Below, piece after piece: positions 1-8,128 of a stretch of 64,000 bases of DNA. A program made the position numbers and the translations under genes. The stretch is from Variovorax boronicumulans. GTDB lineage: Bacteria > Pseudomonadota > Gammaproteobacteria > Burkholderiales > Burkholderiaceae_C. Position 1 is the first letter of the stretch; the number at the start of each line of letters is the position of its first letter. The stretch is taken from positions 62,001 through 126,000 of the forward strand of contig NZ_VEDO01000002.1 in assembly GCF_007677875.1 (NCBI RefSeq), in the 5' to 3' direction. The notes under the pieces are model-generated. The model worked only from the letters and a program-made list of their open reading frames with translations, was not told the DNA's origin and made no database searches.

Positions 1-741
1 ACCTTTGAGGCCCTGCACCTCGGGGAAGGCGTTTTCTTCGGGCACGAACACGTCTTCCATCACGATTTCGCCGGTGACCGAGGCGCGCAGCCCGACCTTG
101 CCGTGGATGGCAGGTGCGGAAAGTCCCTTCATGCCCTTTTCCAGCACGAAGCCGCGGATCGGGCCGAGCTGGCCGGCGGCCGAGACCTCCTTGGCCCAGA
201 CCACGAACACGTCGGCGATCGGCGAGTTCGTGATCCACATCTTGCTGCCCTTGAGCTTGTAGCCGCCATCGACCTTGTGGGCGCGCGTGGCCATGGAGCC
301 GGGGTCGGAGCCGTGGTCGGGTTCGGTCAGGCCGAAGCAGCCGATGAACTCGCCGCTGGCAAGCTTGGGCAGGTACTTCTGTTTCTGCGCTTCGGTGCCG
401 AATTCGTTGATCGGCACCATCACCAGGGACGATTGCACCGAGGCCATGGAGCGGTAACCCGAGTCCACGCGCTCGATCTCGCGCGCCACCAGGCCGTAAC
501 TCACGTAGTTCAGGCCGGCGCCGCCGTACTGGGTCGGGATCGTGGGGCCCAGCAGGCCCAACTCGCCCATCTCGCGAAAGATCGAGGTGTCCACGGATTC
601 GTTGCGGAACATGGCCTGCACGCGCGGCATCAGCCGGTCCTGGCAGTAGGCCCGCGCCGCGTCACGGATCAGGCGCTCGTCTTCGGTCAGTTGTTGGTCG
701 AGTTGGAAGGGGTCTTGCCAGTCGAAGCGCGCTTTGGCCAT
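1..741 (-). CDS. gcdH: Glutaryl-CoA dehydrogenase, 5' part (runs off the window)
   Basis: Encodes the first 247 residues of an acyl-CoA dehydrogenase; the C-terminus lies before base 1. The start ATG (complement of 739-741) follows an AGGAGA ribosome site. The N-terminus ([12 protein letters not shown]), the [15 protein letters not shown] segment near residue 95 and the [15 protein letters not shown] block are characteristic of glutaryl-CoA dehydrogenase, a FAD enzyme that oxidatively decarboxylates glutaryl-CoA to crotonyl-CoA in lysine, tryptophan and aromatic degradation. The catalytic glutamate of the family lies in the missing part. It is divergent from a LysR gene at 880 that probably regulates it. 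Family assignment is firm; glutaryl specificity is inferred from the conserved segments. Confidence 0.9.
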   Translation of the reverse strand, partial: MAKARFDWQDPFQLDQQLTEDERLIRDAARAYCQDRLMPRVQAMFRNESVDTSIFREMGELGLLGPTIPTQYGGAGLNYVSYGLVAREIERVDSGYRSMASVQSSLVMVPINEFGTEAQKQKYLPKLASGEFIGCFGLTEPDHGSDPGSMATRAHKVDGGYKLKGSKMWITNSPIADVFVVWAKEVSAAGQLGPIRGFVLEKGMKGLSAPAIHGKVGLRASVTGEIVMEDVFVPEENAFPEVQGLKG

Positions 742-811
742 GGGGTCTCCTGAGGGGGAAGATTGCAAAGGTGCCCATCCTAGCTGCGGGCCAGGGGTGC
801 GGCAAACGATG

Positions 812-841
812 ATTCTTGATCGAGATATGAGATTCAAGAAT
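812..841. promoter_or_regulatory. Inverted repeat in the gcdH/lysR divergent promoter
   Basis: A perfect 8-bp inverted repeat, ATTCTTGA (812-819) and TCAAGAAT (834-841), separated by 14 bases, lies 70 bp before gcdH and 38 bp before the LysR start in an AT-richer patch. Size, position and symmetry fit a LysR-type regulator site. The regulator and effector are inferred only. Confidence 0.6.
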
Positions 842-879
842 ATTTGCAGCAGCAGTCTTGCAGGTTGCGAGGTCCAAAT

Positions 880-1806
880 GTGTATATTGGGAATACTTTG
901 CGCCGCAAACTCCCATCCACTCAGGCCCTGGTCTGCTTCGAAGCCGCAGCCCGCCACGAAAGCTACACGCGCGCCGCGCAGGAGCTTTCGCTGACCCAGG
1001 GTGCCGTGTCGCGGCAGATCGCCGCGCTGGAGGAATTCGTCGGCATCGTGCTGTTCCGCCGCACACGCCACGGCGTGGCCCTGACCGACAGCGGACGCGA
1101 CTATGCCCGCCAGGTGGCCAGACGACTGGACGGCCTGGAATTGGACACCCTGAACGCCATGGCGCGCCAGCACAGCGGCCATTCGCTGGCGCTGGCGGCG
1201 GTGGCCACGTTCGCCACGCGCTGGCTGATCCCGCGCCTGCCCGCGCTGGCGCTGCGCCACCCGCAGATCACCGTCAACATCGAGACGCGCACGCGGCCGT
1301 TCCTGTTCAGCGACGACGGTTTCGATGCGGCGCTGTACGCCGGAACGCCGGAGCAGGTGCAAAACTGGCCCGGCACCAGCGCCGTGCTGCTCATGAGCGA
1401 GGAGGTGCTGCCGGTCTGCAGCGCCGCCTTGCTTCAGGGGCGCGGTGCGCTCACGCCCGCTGAGGTGGCTCAATTGCCGCTGCTGCAGCAGAGCACGCGG
1501 CCGGATGCCTGGCGGCTGTGGTTCGAAGCCATGGGCGTGCAGGCTGCGCATTGGCAGAGCGGGCCGCGCTACGAACTGTTCTCGATGTCGGCCACTGCCG
1601 CTGCGCACGGGCTCGGCGTGGCGCTGGTACCGCGCATGCTGGTGACCCAGGATCTCGCGCGCGGCGACCTCGTCCTGGCGTGCGACCGGCCCCTGCGCGG
1701 TAGCCGCGGCTATTACCTGGTCAGCCCCGAGCGGCGCGACCCGCCGGCCGCGCTCGCGCTGTTTCGTGACTGGCTGGTGGAAAGCGCCGGCGCCGAAGCG
1801 CAATAA
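880..1806 (+). CDS. LysR-family regulator, GcvA-like, probable regulator of gcdH
   Basis: A 308-residue LysR-type regulator. The N-terminal winged helix (about residues 9-67) contains [37 protein letters not shown], the typical GcvA-subgroup DNA-binding segment, followed by an effector-binding domain to about residue 300. I chose the GTG at 880 because GAGG (869-872) sits 7 bases before it; a TTG at 898 would begin [10 protein letters not shown] and is the alternative. It is transcribed away from gcdH with a 138-bp shared control region holding an inverted repeat. In other proteobacteria a LysR protein (GcdR) beside gcdH activates glutarate catabolism, so that role is likely here. Confidence 0.85.
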   Translation: MYIGNTLRRKLPSTQALVCFEAAARHESYTRAAQELSLTQGAVSRQIAALEEFVGIVLFRRTRHGVALTDSGRDYARQVARRLDGLELDTLNAMARQHSGHSLALAAVATFATRWLIPRLPALALRHPQITVNIETRTRPFLFSDDGFDAALYAGTPEQVQNWPGTSAVLLMSEEVLPVCSAALLQGRGALTPAEVAQLPLLQQSTRPDAWRLWFEAMGVQAAHWQSGPRYELFSMSATAAAHGLGVALVPRMLVTQDLARGDLVLACDRPLRGSRGYYLVSPERRDPPAALALFRDWLVESAGAEAQ

Positions 1807-2273
1807 CGCGGTATGGCTCCGGGTTTGCCCGATGTCGAGCGCACTTACACAACGCGATGCTCCACGCAATCGACTTGGTTCACGGCAGGTGCGCGCGCTT
1901 TTTAACTTCTTGATTTTTTGTGGATTATTTCGCAGCCGAAAAGTTGGCCCGCGCATTGCTAGATGGCATGCATGTGGGAAATCATCGTCATCTTGTATGT
2001 AATTTTCCTGGCGATCGGGCTTCGCAAGATCCCGTGAGCGCCGGCTGCAGGGCCGGACTCGCCAGCACACGGCGGCTCGTGCACAGCGGTCGCGCTTGCA
2101 GCGTGGAAGCCCCAGGGGGTCGATGTGGACGGCAATGTCTGCGCGGCGCACCAGTAGGTCAATGTCGAGCGCGTCAATTTCCAGCTCCGGCGTGATCTGC
2201 GTCAGGGTTCACAGGGCCTGCGCCCCTTGCCGGCCCCAGGCGGGCCTGGGTCGCTGCCGCGCGGGCTCTTGGG
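1807..2273. other. 467-bp gap with possible decayed coding sequence
   Basis: No intact gene is evident. Bases about 1890-2030 are AT-richer than the surroundings. On the minus strand, from about 2208 downward, one frame reads [15 protein letters not shown] followed by [18 protein letters not shown], which looks protein-like, but it has an upstream stop (TGA, complement of 2209-2211) and no convincing start. It may be a gene remnant; I do not recognise the family. Confidence 0.3.
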
Positions 2274-3035
2274 CTAGAGCGGTCCGGGCAGCTTGCCCAG
2301 GCCGGGCAGGCGCAGCGCAAGATCGTCCACGTCCACGCCGACGCCCAGGCCCAGCACATTGAGTTCCAGGCCCTCGTCGCGCGCAAGCAGGATGCCGGCC
2401 AAACCCAGCAGCGAGATCTGCCAGCCCGTGCCGCTGGGGGCGCGCGCGAAGAACCGCGTGGGGCCCAGATAGTCCTTGCCGATGGCGGTGGGCGGCAGAT
2501 CGAGCCGCAACTCCGGCACCTCGCGCGCGACCCAGGCGACGAAGGTGTTGCTGTTCGGGCCCGGCCACAGGCCATACGTGTGGCCCCAGGGGTAGCGCGC
2601 GACGGCTGCCTCGATGCGGTCGATCATGGCCTCAGCCTGGGCCCCACGGTGGTCCACCAGCAGGCGCGGGTAGGCGCCGTACCAGTGGGTGTCAGGCTGG
2701 GTGCTCTCGCCCTGGACCAGCGCGTCGCCACCGTAGCGTGCACGCCAGCCCAGGATCTGCCAAGTGGTGTAGTGGTCGGCGCCGGCGCGCTTGACCGCGA
2801 TCCAGGGGTGGATGCCGAAGGCGCCGCGCCAGCGCACGATGCGTGCGCCGTAGACCTGCACGACGGCACGCTGCTCTACGGCCGGGTCGGGTGCCTGGCC
2901 GGTGGGCGAGCGTTCGCGGCTGTGCCAGGGTGTGTCCAAGTCCAGTTTGCCCGAGGCCAACACGCCGATGGGGCCCAGCAGCAGCACGGCGACCAGGGCC
3001 AGCAGGCGCAGCGGCCATCGCAGCCACCGGATCAT
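2274..3035 (-). CDS. DUF3750 family membrane-anchored protein
   Basis: A 253-residue protein with one N-terminal hydrophobic segment (about residues 9-28) preceded by Arg, so probably an inner-membrane anchor or uncleaved signal with the rest in the periplasm. The body contains VVQVYGARIVRWRGAFGIHPWIAVKRAG, YTTWQILGW and YPWGHTYGLWPGPNSNTFVAW, which match the DUF3750 family as I know it. No catalytic role is established. The invariant-looking His/Asn/Cys-poor core gives no clear active site. It stands alone: the gene upstream on the minus strand is far away and the next operon is divergent. Confidence 0.75.
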   Translation of the reverse strand: MIRWLRWPLRLLALVAVLLLGPIGVLASGKLDLDTPWHSRERSPTGQAPDPAVEQRAVVQVYGARIVRWRGAFGIHPWIAVKRAGADHYTTWQILGWRARYGGDALVQGESTQPDTHWYGAYPRLLVDHRGAQAEAMIDRIEAAVARYPWGHTYGLWPGPNSNTFVAWVAREVPELRLDLPPTAIGKDYLGPTRFFARAPSGTGWQISLLGLAGILLARDEGLELNVLGLGVGVDVDDLALRLPGLGKLPGPL

Positions 3036-3284
3036 CCCGATGCCTCCGTGTGCGCCATGGCGTGCTTGCGCGTGCTCACCGACGCCGGCACCCCGGCATC
3101 ACTGGGTGCGCGGGCGCTCGGGTCCTCCGCCATGCCGGCATCGCCGTGCAGCAGGAGGATGGTGACGTACCGGACGTCGTGTGGAGGAGGAACCATCGCG
3201 TCAAGGAGTCTGCAGAAGAAGTCGGCGCCCATGATGCGCTCGCGCACGATGGCCCCGGGTAATCCCGGACCTCAGACTGGTTTT

Positions 3285-3320
3285 CATATTTCTACAATAT
3301 GGACACAACTCCACAATATG
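3285..3320. promoter_or_regulatory. Repeated CATATT/AATATG sites before the cupin operon
   Basis: CATATT (3285-3290) and AATATG (3296-3301) form an inverted pair around TCTAC, and the 12-mer ACAATATGGACA occurs twice, at 3294-3305 and 3313-3324, ending 7 bases before the cupin start. In this GC-rich DNA the AT-rich repeated block probably contains the operon promoter (TACAAT at 3293-3298 as a -10) and an operator, perhaps for the IclR regulator at the operon's end. Regulator assignment is inference. Confidence 0.5.
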
Positions 3321-3330
3321 GACAACTCCG

Positions 3331-3858
3331 ATGCCAACCGACCGCGCCGATCCCGAGCCGCTGACGCCCTACCAGTACCCCAATCCGCCCGAGGCCCTGC
3401 CCGAGATCGTGATCCCCAACGCGATCCCGACCGATGAGCGCCTGTGGGTGCCGCAGGCCGAGAATGTCTGGTTCCGCCCGCTGTGCCTGAACGCGAGCCA
3501 GGGCTACTGGATGAACCTGCTGCGCGTGCGCAAGTCCGGCGTGCTGAGCCGGCACCGCCATCCGCAGGCCGTGCACGGCTTCGTGCTCAAGGGCCGCTGG
3601 AAGTACCTGGAGCACGACTGGTGGGCCGAGGAGGGCGGATACGTGTTCGAGCCGCCGGGCGAGACGCACACGCTCTACGTGCCTGAGGACGTGCAGGAAA
3701 TGATCACCTACTTCCAGGTCAACGGGGTCATGTACTACACCGACCCGTACGGCAAGGGCATGGGCTACGAAGACGTGTTCACCAAGATCGACATGTGCAG
3801 GAAGCACTTCGAGGCCGTGGGCTTGGGCGCGGACTACGTCAAGCAGTTCATCCGATGA
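3331..3858 (+). CDS. Cupin of the 2,4'-dihydroxyacetophenone dioxygenase family
   Basis: A 175-residue single-domain cupin. The core carries SGVLSRHRHPQAVHGFVLKGRWKY, providing the HxH metal ligands plus a third His, and later EPPGETHTLYVP, the second cupin motif with another His. Related proteins include the Fe-dependent 2,4'-dihydroxyacetophenone dioxygenase, which cleaves a C-C bond next to a carbonyl, and ChrR-like cupins. No signal peptide, so cytoplasmic. It is the first gene of a same-strand operon and its TGA overlaps the ATG of the next gene (ATGA at 3855-3858). The substrate is unknown; flanking dehydrogenases suggest a hydroxyketone or similar catabolite. Confidence 0.75.
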   Translation: MPTDRADPEPLTPYQYPNPPEALPEIVIPNAIPTDERLWVPQAENVWFRPLCLNASQGYWMNLLRVRKSGVLSRHRHPQAVHGFVLKGRWKYLEHDWWAEEGGYVFEPPGETHTLYVPEDVQEMITYFQVNGVMYYTDPYGKGMGYEDVFTKIDMCRKHFEAVGLGADYVKQFIR

Positions 3859-4568
3859 GCTCTGCGCGCTACGACTACCGCGGCCGCGTGGCCGTGGTGA
3901 CCGGCGGCGCGAGCGGCATCGGCGCCGAGACGGCGCGGCTGTTGCGCAGCTTCGGCGCCACCGTGGTGGTCTGGGACCTGTCGCGCGGGGACGACATCCA
4001 GGTCGACGTGGCCGACCGCGCCGCCGTGGCCCGCGCCGCGCAGCAGACCGTTGAGCGCTGGGGCGGCATCGACATGCTCGTGCACAGCGCTGGCTACACC
4101 GGCCCGACCATGGCGCTCGACGCCTTCGATCCCGAAGTCTGGCACCGCGTCGTCGCCGTGAACCTGGGCGGCACCTTCAACGTCTGCCACGCCGTGGTGC
4201 CCTTCATGCGCAAAGCCGGCCGCGGCCGCATCGTGCTGCTGGCCTCGCTGGCGGGCAAGGAGGGCACGCCCAACGCCTCGGCCTACAGCGCGGCCAAGGC
4301 CGGCGTGCTGGCGCTGACCAAGTCGCTCGGCAAGGAACTGGCTTCCACCGGCATCCTCGTCAACGCGATTGCGCCGGCCGCCGTGCGCACGCCCATCCTG
4401 GCGCAAATGGCCCCCGAGCATGTGCAGACCATGGTGGCCAAGAGCCCCATGCAACGCCTGGACGAGCCCGGCGAGGTCGCCGAGATGGTGGCCTGGCTGT
4501 GCTCGGACTCCTGCAGCTTCAACACCGGCGCCGTGTTCGACCTGTCGGGTGGCCGCGCCACTTATTGA
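3855..4568 (+). CDS. SDR family oxidoreductase (first of the cupin operon)
   Basis: A 237-residue classical short-chain dehydrogenase/reductase. It shows the Rossmann motif TGGASGIG (about residues 14-21), an NAG-like HSAGYTGP, a catalytic Ser in LLASLAGKEG, YSAAK (catalytic Tyr and Lys) and the C-terminal FDLSGGRATY. Asp in VVWDLSR at the end of beta-2 points to NAD rather than NADP. Start overlaps the cupin stop, so translation is coupled. It probably oxidises an alcohol to feed or follow the cupin reaction; the substrate cannot be read from sequence. Confidence 0.85.
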   Translation: MSSARYDYRGRVAVVTGGASGIGAETARLLRSFGATVVVWDLSRGDDIQVDVADRAAVARAAQQTVERWGGIDMLVHSAGYTGPTMALDAFDPEVWHRVVAVNLGGTFNVCHAVVPFMRKAGRGRIVLLASLAGKEGTPNASAYSAAKAGVLALTKSLGKELASTGILVNAIAPAAVRTPILAQMAPEHVQTMVAKSPMQRLDEPGEVAEMVAWLCSDSCSFNTGAVFDLSGGRATY

Positions 4569-4611
4569 TTTCCCCAAAACCACGACACCACCACCCGAGG
4601 AGACCTTCGAC

Positions 4612-5586
4612 ATGTCCACATCCCTGACCCGCCGGCAGTTCGCCAGCCTGGCCGCCGTGCCCTTTGCGCCCCTTGTTGCCGGCACGGCCCACGCCCAGTC
4701 CGATTTCCCGAACAAACCGATCGAGCTGGTCGTGCCGTTCCAGCCCGGCGGCGGCACCGATGCGCTGGCCCGCTCCTTCGCCGACGCCACGCGCAAGCAC
4801 ACCACGCAGAGCTTCATCATCGTCAACAAGCCCGGCGCCAGCGGCTCCATCGGCTGGCAGGACGTGATGCACGCCAAGCCCGATGGCTACCGCCTCGCGG
4901 TCATCACCGTGGAGCTGGCCACGCTGGCCCACATCGGCATCGGCAAGATCGCTGCCGACGACCTGCAGCCCATCGTCCAGCTCAACGCCGACCAGGCCGC
5001 CATCACGGTGCGCGCCGAGGCACCCTGGAACACCATCGAGGAGTTCCTGGCCGCGGCCAGGAAGGAGCCCGGCAAGATGGGCGTGGGCAATGCCGGCCCC
5101 GGTTCGATCTGGCACCTGGCGGCCTCCGCGCTGGAAGACAAGGCCGGCGCGAAGTTCAACCACGTGCCGTTCCAGGGCGCCGGTCCCGGCGTGCTGGCGC
5201 TGCTGGGCGGGCACATCGACGCCGTGGCCGTGAGCCCGGCCGAGGTCACCACGCACGTGCAGTCCGGCAAGCTCAAGACGCTGGCCGTGATGGCCGAGCA
5301 GCGCGTCAAGGGCTTCGAGAAGGTGCCCACGCTGAAGGAGCGCGGCATCGATCTCGTGATCGGCACCTGGCGCGGCATCGCCGCACCCAAGGGCACGCCG
5401 CCGCAGGTCGTGGCCTACCTCAAGGACCTGGCGCTCAAGGCCTCCAGCGAACCCAGCTTCCGCGAGACGCTGGACAAGCAGAACCTGGGCTTCGTCTATG
5501 CCGACGACCAGGCCTTCAAGGCCAAGATCACGAAGAACAACGAATACTTCAAGTCGCTCATCACCAAGCTCGGGATCAAAACTTGA
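4612..5586 (+). CDS. Bug/TctC-type tripartite tricarboxylate binding protein
   Basis: A 324-residue periplasmic solute-binding protein. The N-terminus has a twin-arginine signal (SLTRRQFASLAAV, cleaved near AHAQS). The mature protein begins FPNKPIELVVPFQPGGGTDALAR, the Bug-family hallmark, followed by NKPGASGSIGWQDVMHAKPDGY. GAGGAGA lies upstream of the ATG. Bug proteins bind carboxylates or amides with high affinity. No TctA/TctB membrane genes are nearby, so it is an orphan that either borrows a permease or senses a ligand. It sits between two SDRs in one operon and likely binds that pathway's substrate. Confidence 0.88.
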   Translation: MSTSLTRRQFASLAAVPFAPLVAGTAHAQSDFPNKPIELVVPFQPGGGTDALARSFADATRKHTTQSFIIVNKPGASGSIGWQDVMHAKPDGYRLAVITVELATLAHIGIGKIAADDLQPIVQLNADQAAITVRAEAPWNTIEEFLAAARKEPGKMGVGNAGPGSIWHLAASALEDKAGAKFNHVPFQGAGPGVLALLGGHIDAVAVSPAEVTTHVQSGKLKTLAVMAEQRVKGFEKVPTLKERGIDLVIGTWRGIAAPKGTPPQVVAYLKDLALKASSEPSFRETLDKQNLGFVYADDQAFKAKITKNNEYFKSLITKLGIKT

Positions 5587-5746
5587 CCCACCCCCAGTCT
5601 CCGCGCTGCGCGCTCCGCCAACCCCCTTGCAGGGGGCGCACCCAGCGGCCTGGCAGAGCCAGTTCCGCGGGTGCCCTGGCATGGCCTGCTCCGCGGCCTT
5701 CGGCACCTTGGCATGCCTGCCGAGGTCGGTGCAACCAAGCAGTGAT
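5587..5746. repeat. GC-rich intergenic repeat of Comamonadaceae type
   Basis: The gap contains CTCCGCGCTGCGCGCTCCGC, a hairpin CCCCC-TTGCA-GGGGG (5622-5636), then GGCCTGGCAGAGCC, TTCCGCGGGTGCCCTGGCAT and CTGCTCCGCGGCCTTCGGCA. From memory this ordered set resembles a short dispersed element often found between genes in Comamonadaceae genomes. Copy number cannot be tested here, as only one copy is in the window. It lies inside an apparent operon and may act as an attenuator or mRNA hairpin. Confidence 0.45.
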
Positions 5747-6466
5747 ATGACCTACCAGACAGATCTCCTGAAGGGCAAGCGCGCCCTGGTCGCCGGTGCC
5801 ACGCAGGGCATCGGCGCCGTGATCGCCAACCACCTCGCGGCCTTGGGCGCCGAGACGACGGCATTGGGCCTGGGCGCCGGCGACGGCACGCTGGCCGCCG
5901 CTGTCGAAGCGCGCCAGTGCGACGTGACCGACGCCGCGAGCCTCGATGCTGCGCTGGCCGACATGCCCGAACTGGACATCGTGTTCAACTGCGCCGGCAT
6001 CATCCAGCGCGGCGCCGAGCACGATCTGGAGGTGTTCCAGCGCGTGCTCAACGTGAACCTCACGGGCACCATGCGCGTGTGCACGGCCACGCGCGAACGG
6101 CTCAAGGCACGGCGCGGCTGCATCGTCAACACCGCCTCCATGCTGAGCTTCTTCGGCGGCGGCCTGGTGCCGGGCTATGCGGCCAGCAAGGGCGGCGTGG
6201 CGCAGCTCACCAAGTCGCTGGCGATCGCCTACGCACCCGATGGCATCCGCGTCAACGCGGTGGCGCCGGGCTGGATCGCCACGCCGCTCACGCAGGCGCT
6301 GCAGGACGACCCGGCCTGCGCCGGCCCCATCCTCGCGCGCACGCCGCTGGCGCGCTGGGGCACGCCCGACGACGTGGCCCGTGCGGCCGTGTTCCTGTGC
6401 ACGCCTGCCGCTGCCTTCATGACGGGCGTGATCCTGCCCGTCGACGGCGGCTACATGGTGACTTGA
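5747..6466 (+). CDS. SDR family oxidoreductase (second of the operon)
   Basis: A 239-residue classical SDR with AGATQGIG (residues about 15-22), NCAGII, a catalytic Ser in NTASMLSFFGG, YAASK (Tyr and Lys) and the closing DGGYMVT. Its length and ends resemble sugar-acid or hydroxyacid dehydrogenases of the SDR group, but no substrate can be assigned. It is only about a third similar by eye to the SDR at 3855, so it is not a recent duplicate. The start at 5747 gives the N-terminus MTYQTDLLKGKRALV; the upstream 160 bp holds a repeat element rather than coding sequence. Confidence 0.85.
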   Translation: MTYQTDLLKGKRALVAGATQGIGAVIANHLAALGAETTALGLGAGDGTLAAAVEARQCDVTDAASLDAALADMPELDIVFNCAGIIQRGAEHDLEVFQRVLNVNLTGTMRVCTATRERLKARRGCIVNTASMLSFFGGGLVPGYAASKGGVAQLTKSLAIAYAPDGIRVNAVAPGWIATPLTQALQDDPACAGPILARTPLARWGTPDDVARAAVFLCTPAAAFMTGVILPVDGGYMVT

Positions 6467-6468
6467 TA

Positions 6469-7317
6469 ATGCGCGGCGTCATGACCACGGCGCCCGACCT
6501 CTCTCCCGAAACCGACGACGCGGGTCAGCCCGCCGTCGCCGGCACCCAGGCCTTCGGCAAGTTCATGCGCGTGCTGCAACTCGTGGCCGATGCCGAGCAG
6601 CCGCCCAATGTCGCGGCGCTGATGCGCGCCACGGGCTTTCCGCGGCCCACCGTGCACCGCATCGTCGCCGCCCTGGTGGCCGAGCGCATGCTCCTGGAAG
6701 ACGCGGCCACGCACGGCCTGGCGCTGGGCCCGCGGCTGATCCAGCTGGCCGCGCGCAGCTGGGGGCGTTCAGACCTGCGGCTCGCGGCCATGGACGCGCT
6801 CAAGCGCCTGCGCGACCTCACCGGCGAAACCGTGCACCTGGCGGTGCCGAACGGCCGCAGCATGGTCTTCATCGAGAAGCTGGAGAGCCCATCGGCCGTG
6901 CGCATGAGTTCGCGCATCGGCACCAGCGTGCCGCTGCACGTCACGGCCGTGGGCAAGGCCTACCTTGCGGCGCTGCCGGCCGCCGAGCGCGCCGCGCTGC
7001 TCAAGGGCCTGCCGCTGCCGCGCCACACCGCGCACACGCTGACCGAGCGCGCCGCCTTCGAGGCCGAGCTCGCAGCCACGCAGGCCGCCGGCTGGTCCAC
7101 CGACCGCGAGGAGCACGAGGACGGCGTCTACTGCTTCGGTGCCGCCGTGCGCGGTGCCGATGGCCGGCCGGTGGCCGCGATCAGCGTGACCACGCTGGTG
7201 TTCCGCCAGAAGGACGATCCGGCCAAGGCCTATGTGGCACCGCTGCTGGCGGCCTGCGCGGCCGTGGCCGAACGCATCGCCGAAGTGCCGGCCCTGGCCA
7301 AGGCCGAGCAGCTGTAG
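6469..7317 (+). CDS. IclR-family transcriptional regulator
   Basis: A 282-residue IclR-type regulator. The winged helix spans about residues 26-86 (FGKFMRVLQLVADAEQPPNVAALMRATGFPRPTVHRIVAAL), followed by the GAF-like effector domain with LRDLTGETVHLAV, VRMSSRIGTSVPLHVTAVGKAYLA and DGVYCFGAAVRGADGRPVAAISV. It starts 2 bases after the SDR stop; ATG at 6481 is an alternative start. As last regulatory gene of the cupin/SDR/Bug operon it is a probable autoregulator of that unit, acting at the repeated AT-rich sites near 3285-3320. Confidence 0.87.
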   Translation: MRGVMTTAPDLSPETDDAGQPAVAGTQAFGKFMRVLQLVADAEQPPNVAALMRATGFPRPTVHRIVAALVAERMLLEDAATHGLALGPRLIQLAARSWGRSDLRLAAMDALKRLRDLTGETVHLAVPNGRSMVFIEKLESPSAVRMSSRIGTSVPLHVTAVGKAYLAALPAAERAALLKGLPLPRHTAHTLTERAAFEAELAATQAAGWSTDREEHEDGVYCFGAAVRGADGRPVAAISVTTLVFRQKDDPAKAYVAPLLAACAAVAERIAEVPALAKAEQL

Positions 7318-7325
7318 CGCTCGCC

Positions 7326-7973
7326 ATGCCGCGCCTGCTGCACCACCTGCGTGTGCGCCCCTACCTGATGGGCGCGTGCGCCGTGGGCCTGGCCTGCGCC
7401 TTGCTGCTGCCGGCGCCGAACGCGGTCACGCGCGCCCTGGTCGGCTGGAACGCGGCGGTCTGGCTCTACCTCGTGCTGCTGGTCTTCATCATGGTGCGCG
7501 CCGACCATGGCCGCGTGCAGCGCGCGGCCGTGGCCCAGGCCGAGAGCGCGGCCACGGTGCTGGCCCTGGTCAGCCTGGCCGCGGTGGCCAGCGTGTTCGG
7601 CGTGGTGTTCGAACTCTCCGCTGCCAAGCAGCCGGGTGTGCCGCACGCCTGGCCGCACGTGCTGCTGGCGCTGGCGACCGTCGTGGGTTCCTGGACGCTG
7701 CTGCCCATGGTGTTCGCGCTGAGCTATGCCAGCGTCTACTACCGCGCCCGTGGCGTCGGCCTGCGCTTTCCCGACGGCGACCCGCAGTTCCGCCCCAACT
7801 ACGCCGACTTCCTGTACTTCTCGTTCACGATCGCCGTGGCCTCGCAGACCTCGGATGTCAGCGTCGACACGCCCGCCATGCGCCGCGTAGTGCTGCTGCA
7901 GACGCTGCTGTCTTTTGCGTTCAATGCAACGATTTTGGCCTTCAGCATCAACATTGCTGCGAGCTTGTTCTGA
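7326..7973 (+). CDS. DUF1345 integral membrane protein
   Basis: A 215-residue hydrophobic protein with about five membrane segments (residues near 13-30, 38-57, 73-95, 107-130 and 190-213). LVGWNAAVWLYLVLL, YASVYYRARGVGLRFPD and YADFLYFSFTIAVASQTSDVSV match the DUF1345 family, whose function is not established. It begins 8 bases after the IclR gene and may be cotranscribed, though a family link with that pathway is not known. No catalytic motif is visible. Confidence 0.8.
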   Translation: MPRLLHHLRVRPYLMGACAVGLACALLLPAPNAVTRALVGWNAAVWLYLVLLVFIMVRADHGRVQRAAVAQAESAATVLALVSLAAVASVFGVVFELSAAKQPGVPHAWPHVLLALATVVGSWTLLPMVFALSYASVYYRARGVGLRFPDGDPQFRPNYADFLYFSFTIAVASQTSDVSVDTPAMRRVVLLQTLLSFAFNATILAFSINIAASLF

Positions 7974-8016
7974 TTTGGGCGTCAGCAATGCGGTGGATGA
8001 AACACAAAAAGGATAT

Positions 8017-8046
8017 TTGAAACAAAACGTTGTGCAATGGTAGATT
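8017..8046 (+). promoter_or_regulatory. Probable sigma-70 promoter for leader ORF and chemoreceptor
   Basis: TTGAAA (8017-8022) and TAGATT (8041-8046) are separated by 18 bases in an AT-rich stretch after the DUF1345 gene. Transcription would begin near 8053, leaving about 25 bases before the leader ORF start at 8078. Read by eye only. Confidence 0.4.
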
Positions 8047-8077
8047 GACGCGCATCAAGTGATGCCGGAGGTTCTCC

Positions 8078-8128
8078 ATGCGCTTCGTTGCTTGCTGCCG
8101 CCACGGCATCGCCGTGTTCTGCCGATGA
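8078..8128 (+). CDS. Putative 16-residue Cys-rich leader peptide
   Basis: A short ORF encodes [16 protein letters not shown]. It has the best ribosome site of the region (GGAGG at 8067-8072, 6 bases before ATG), while the following chemoreceptor has none. Its TGA (8126-8128) overlaps the receptor ATG at 8125 as ATGA. Three cysteines in 16 codons (two adjacent) plus a His suggest a regulatory or metal/thiol-sensing leader rather than a random ORF, but I do not recognise it and no function is established. It would make receptor translation depend on translation of the leader. Confidence 0.45.
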   Translation: MRFVACCRHGIAVFCR

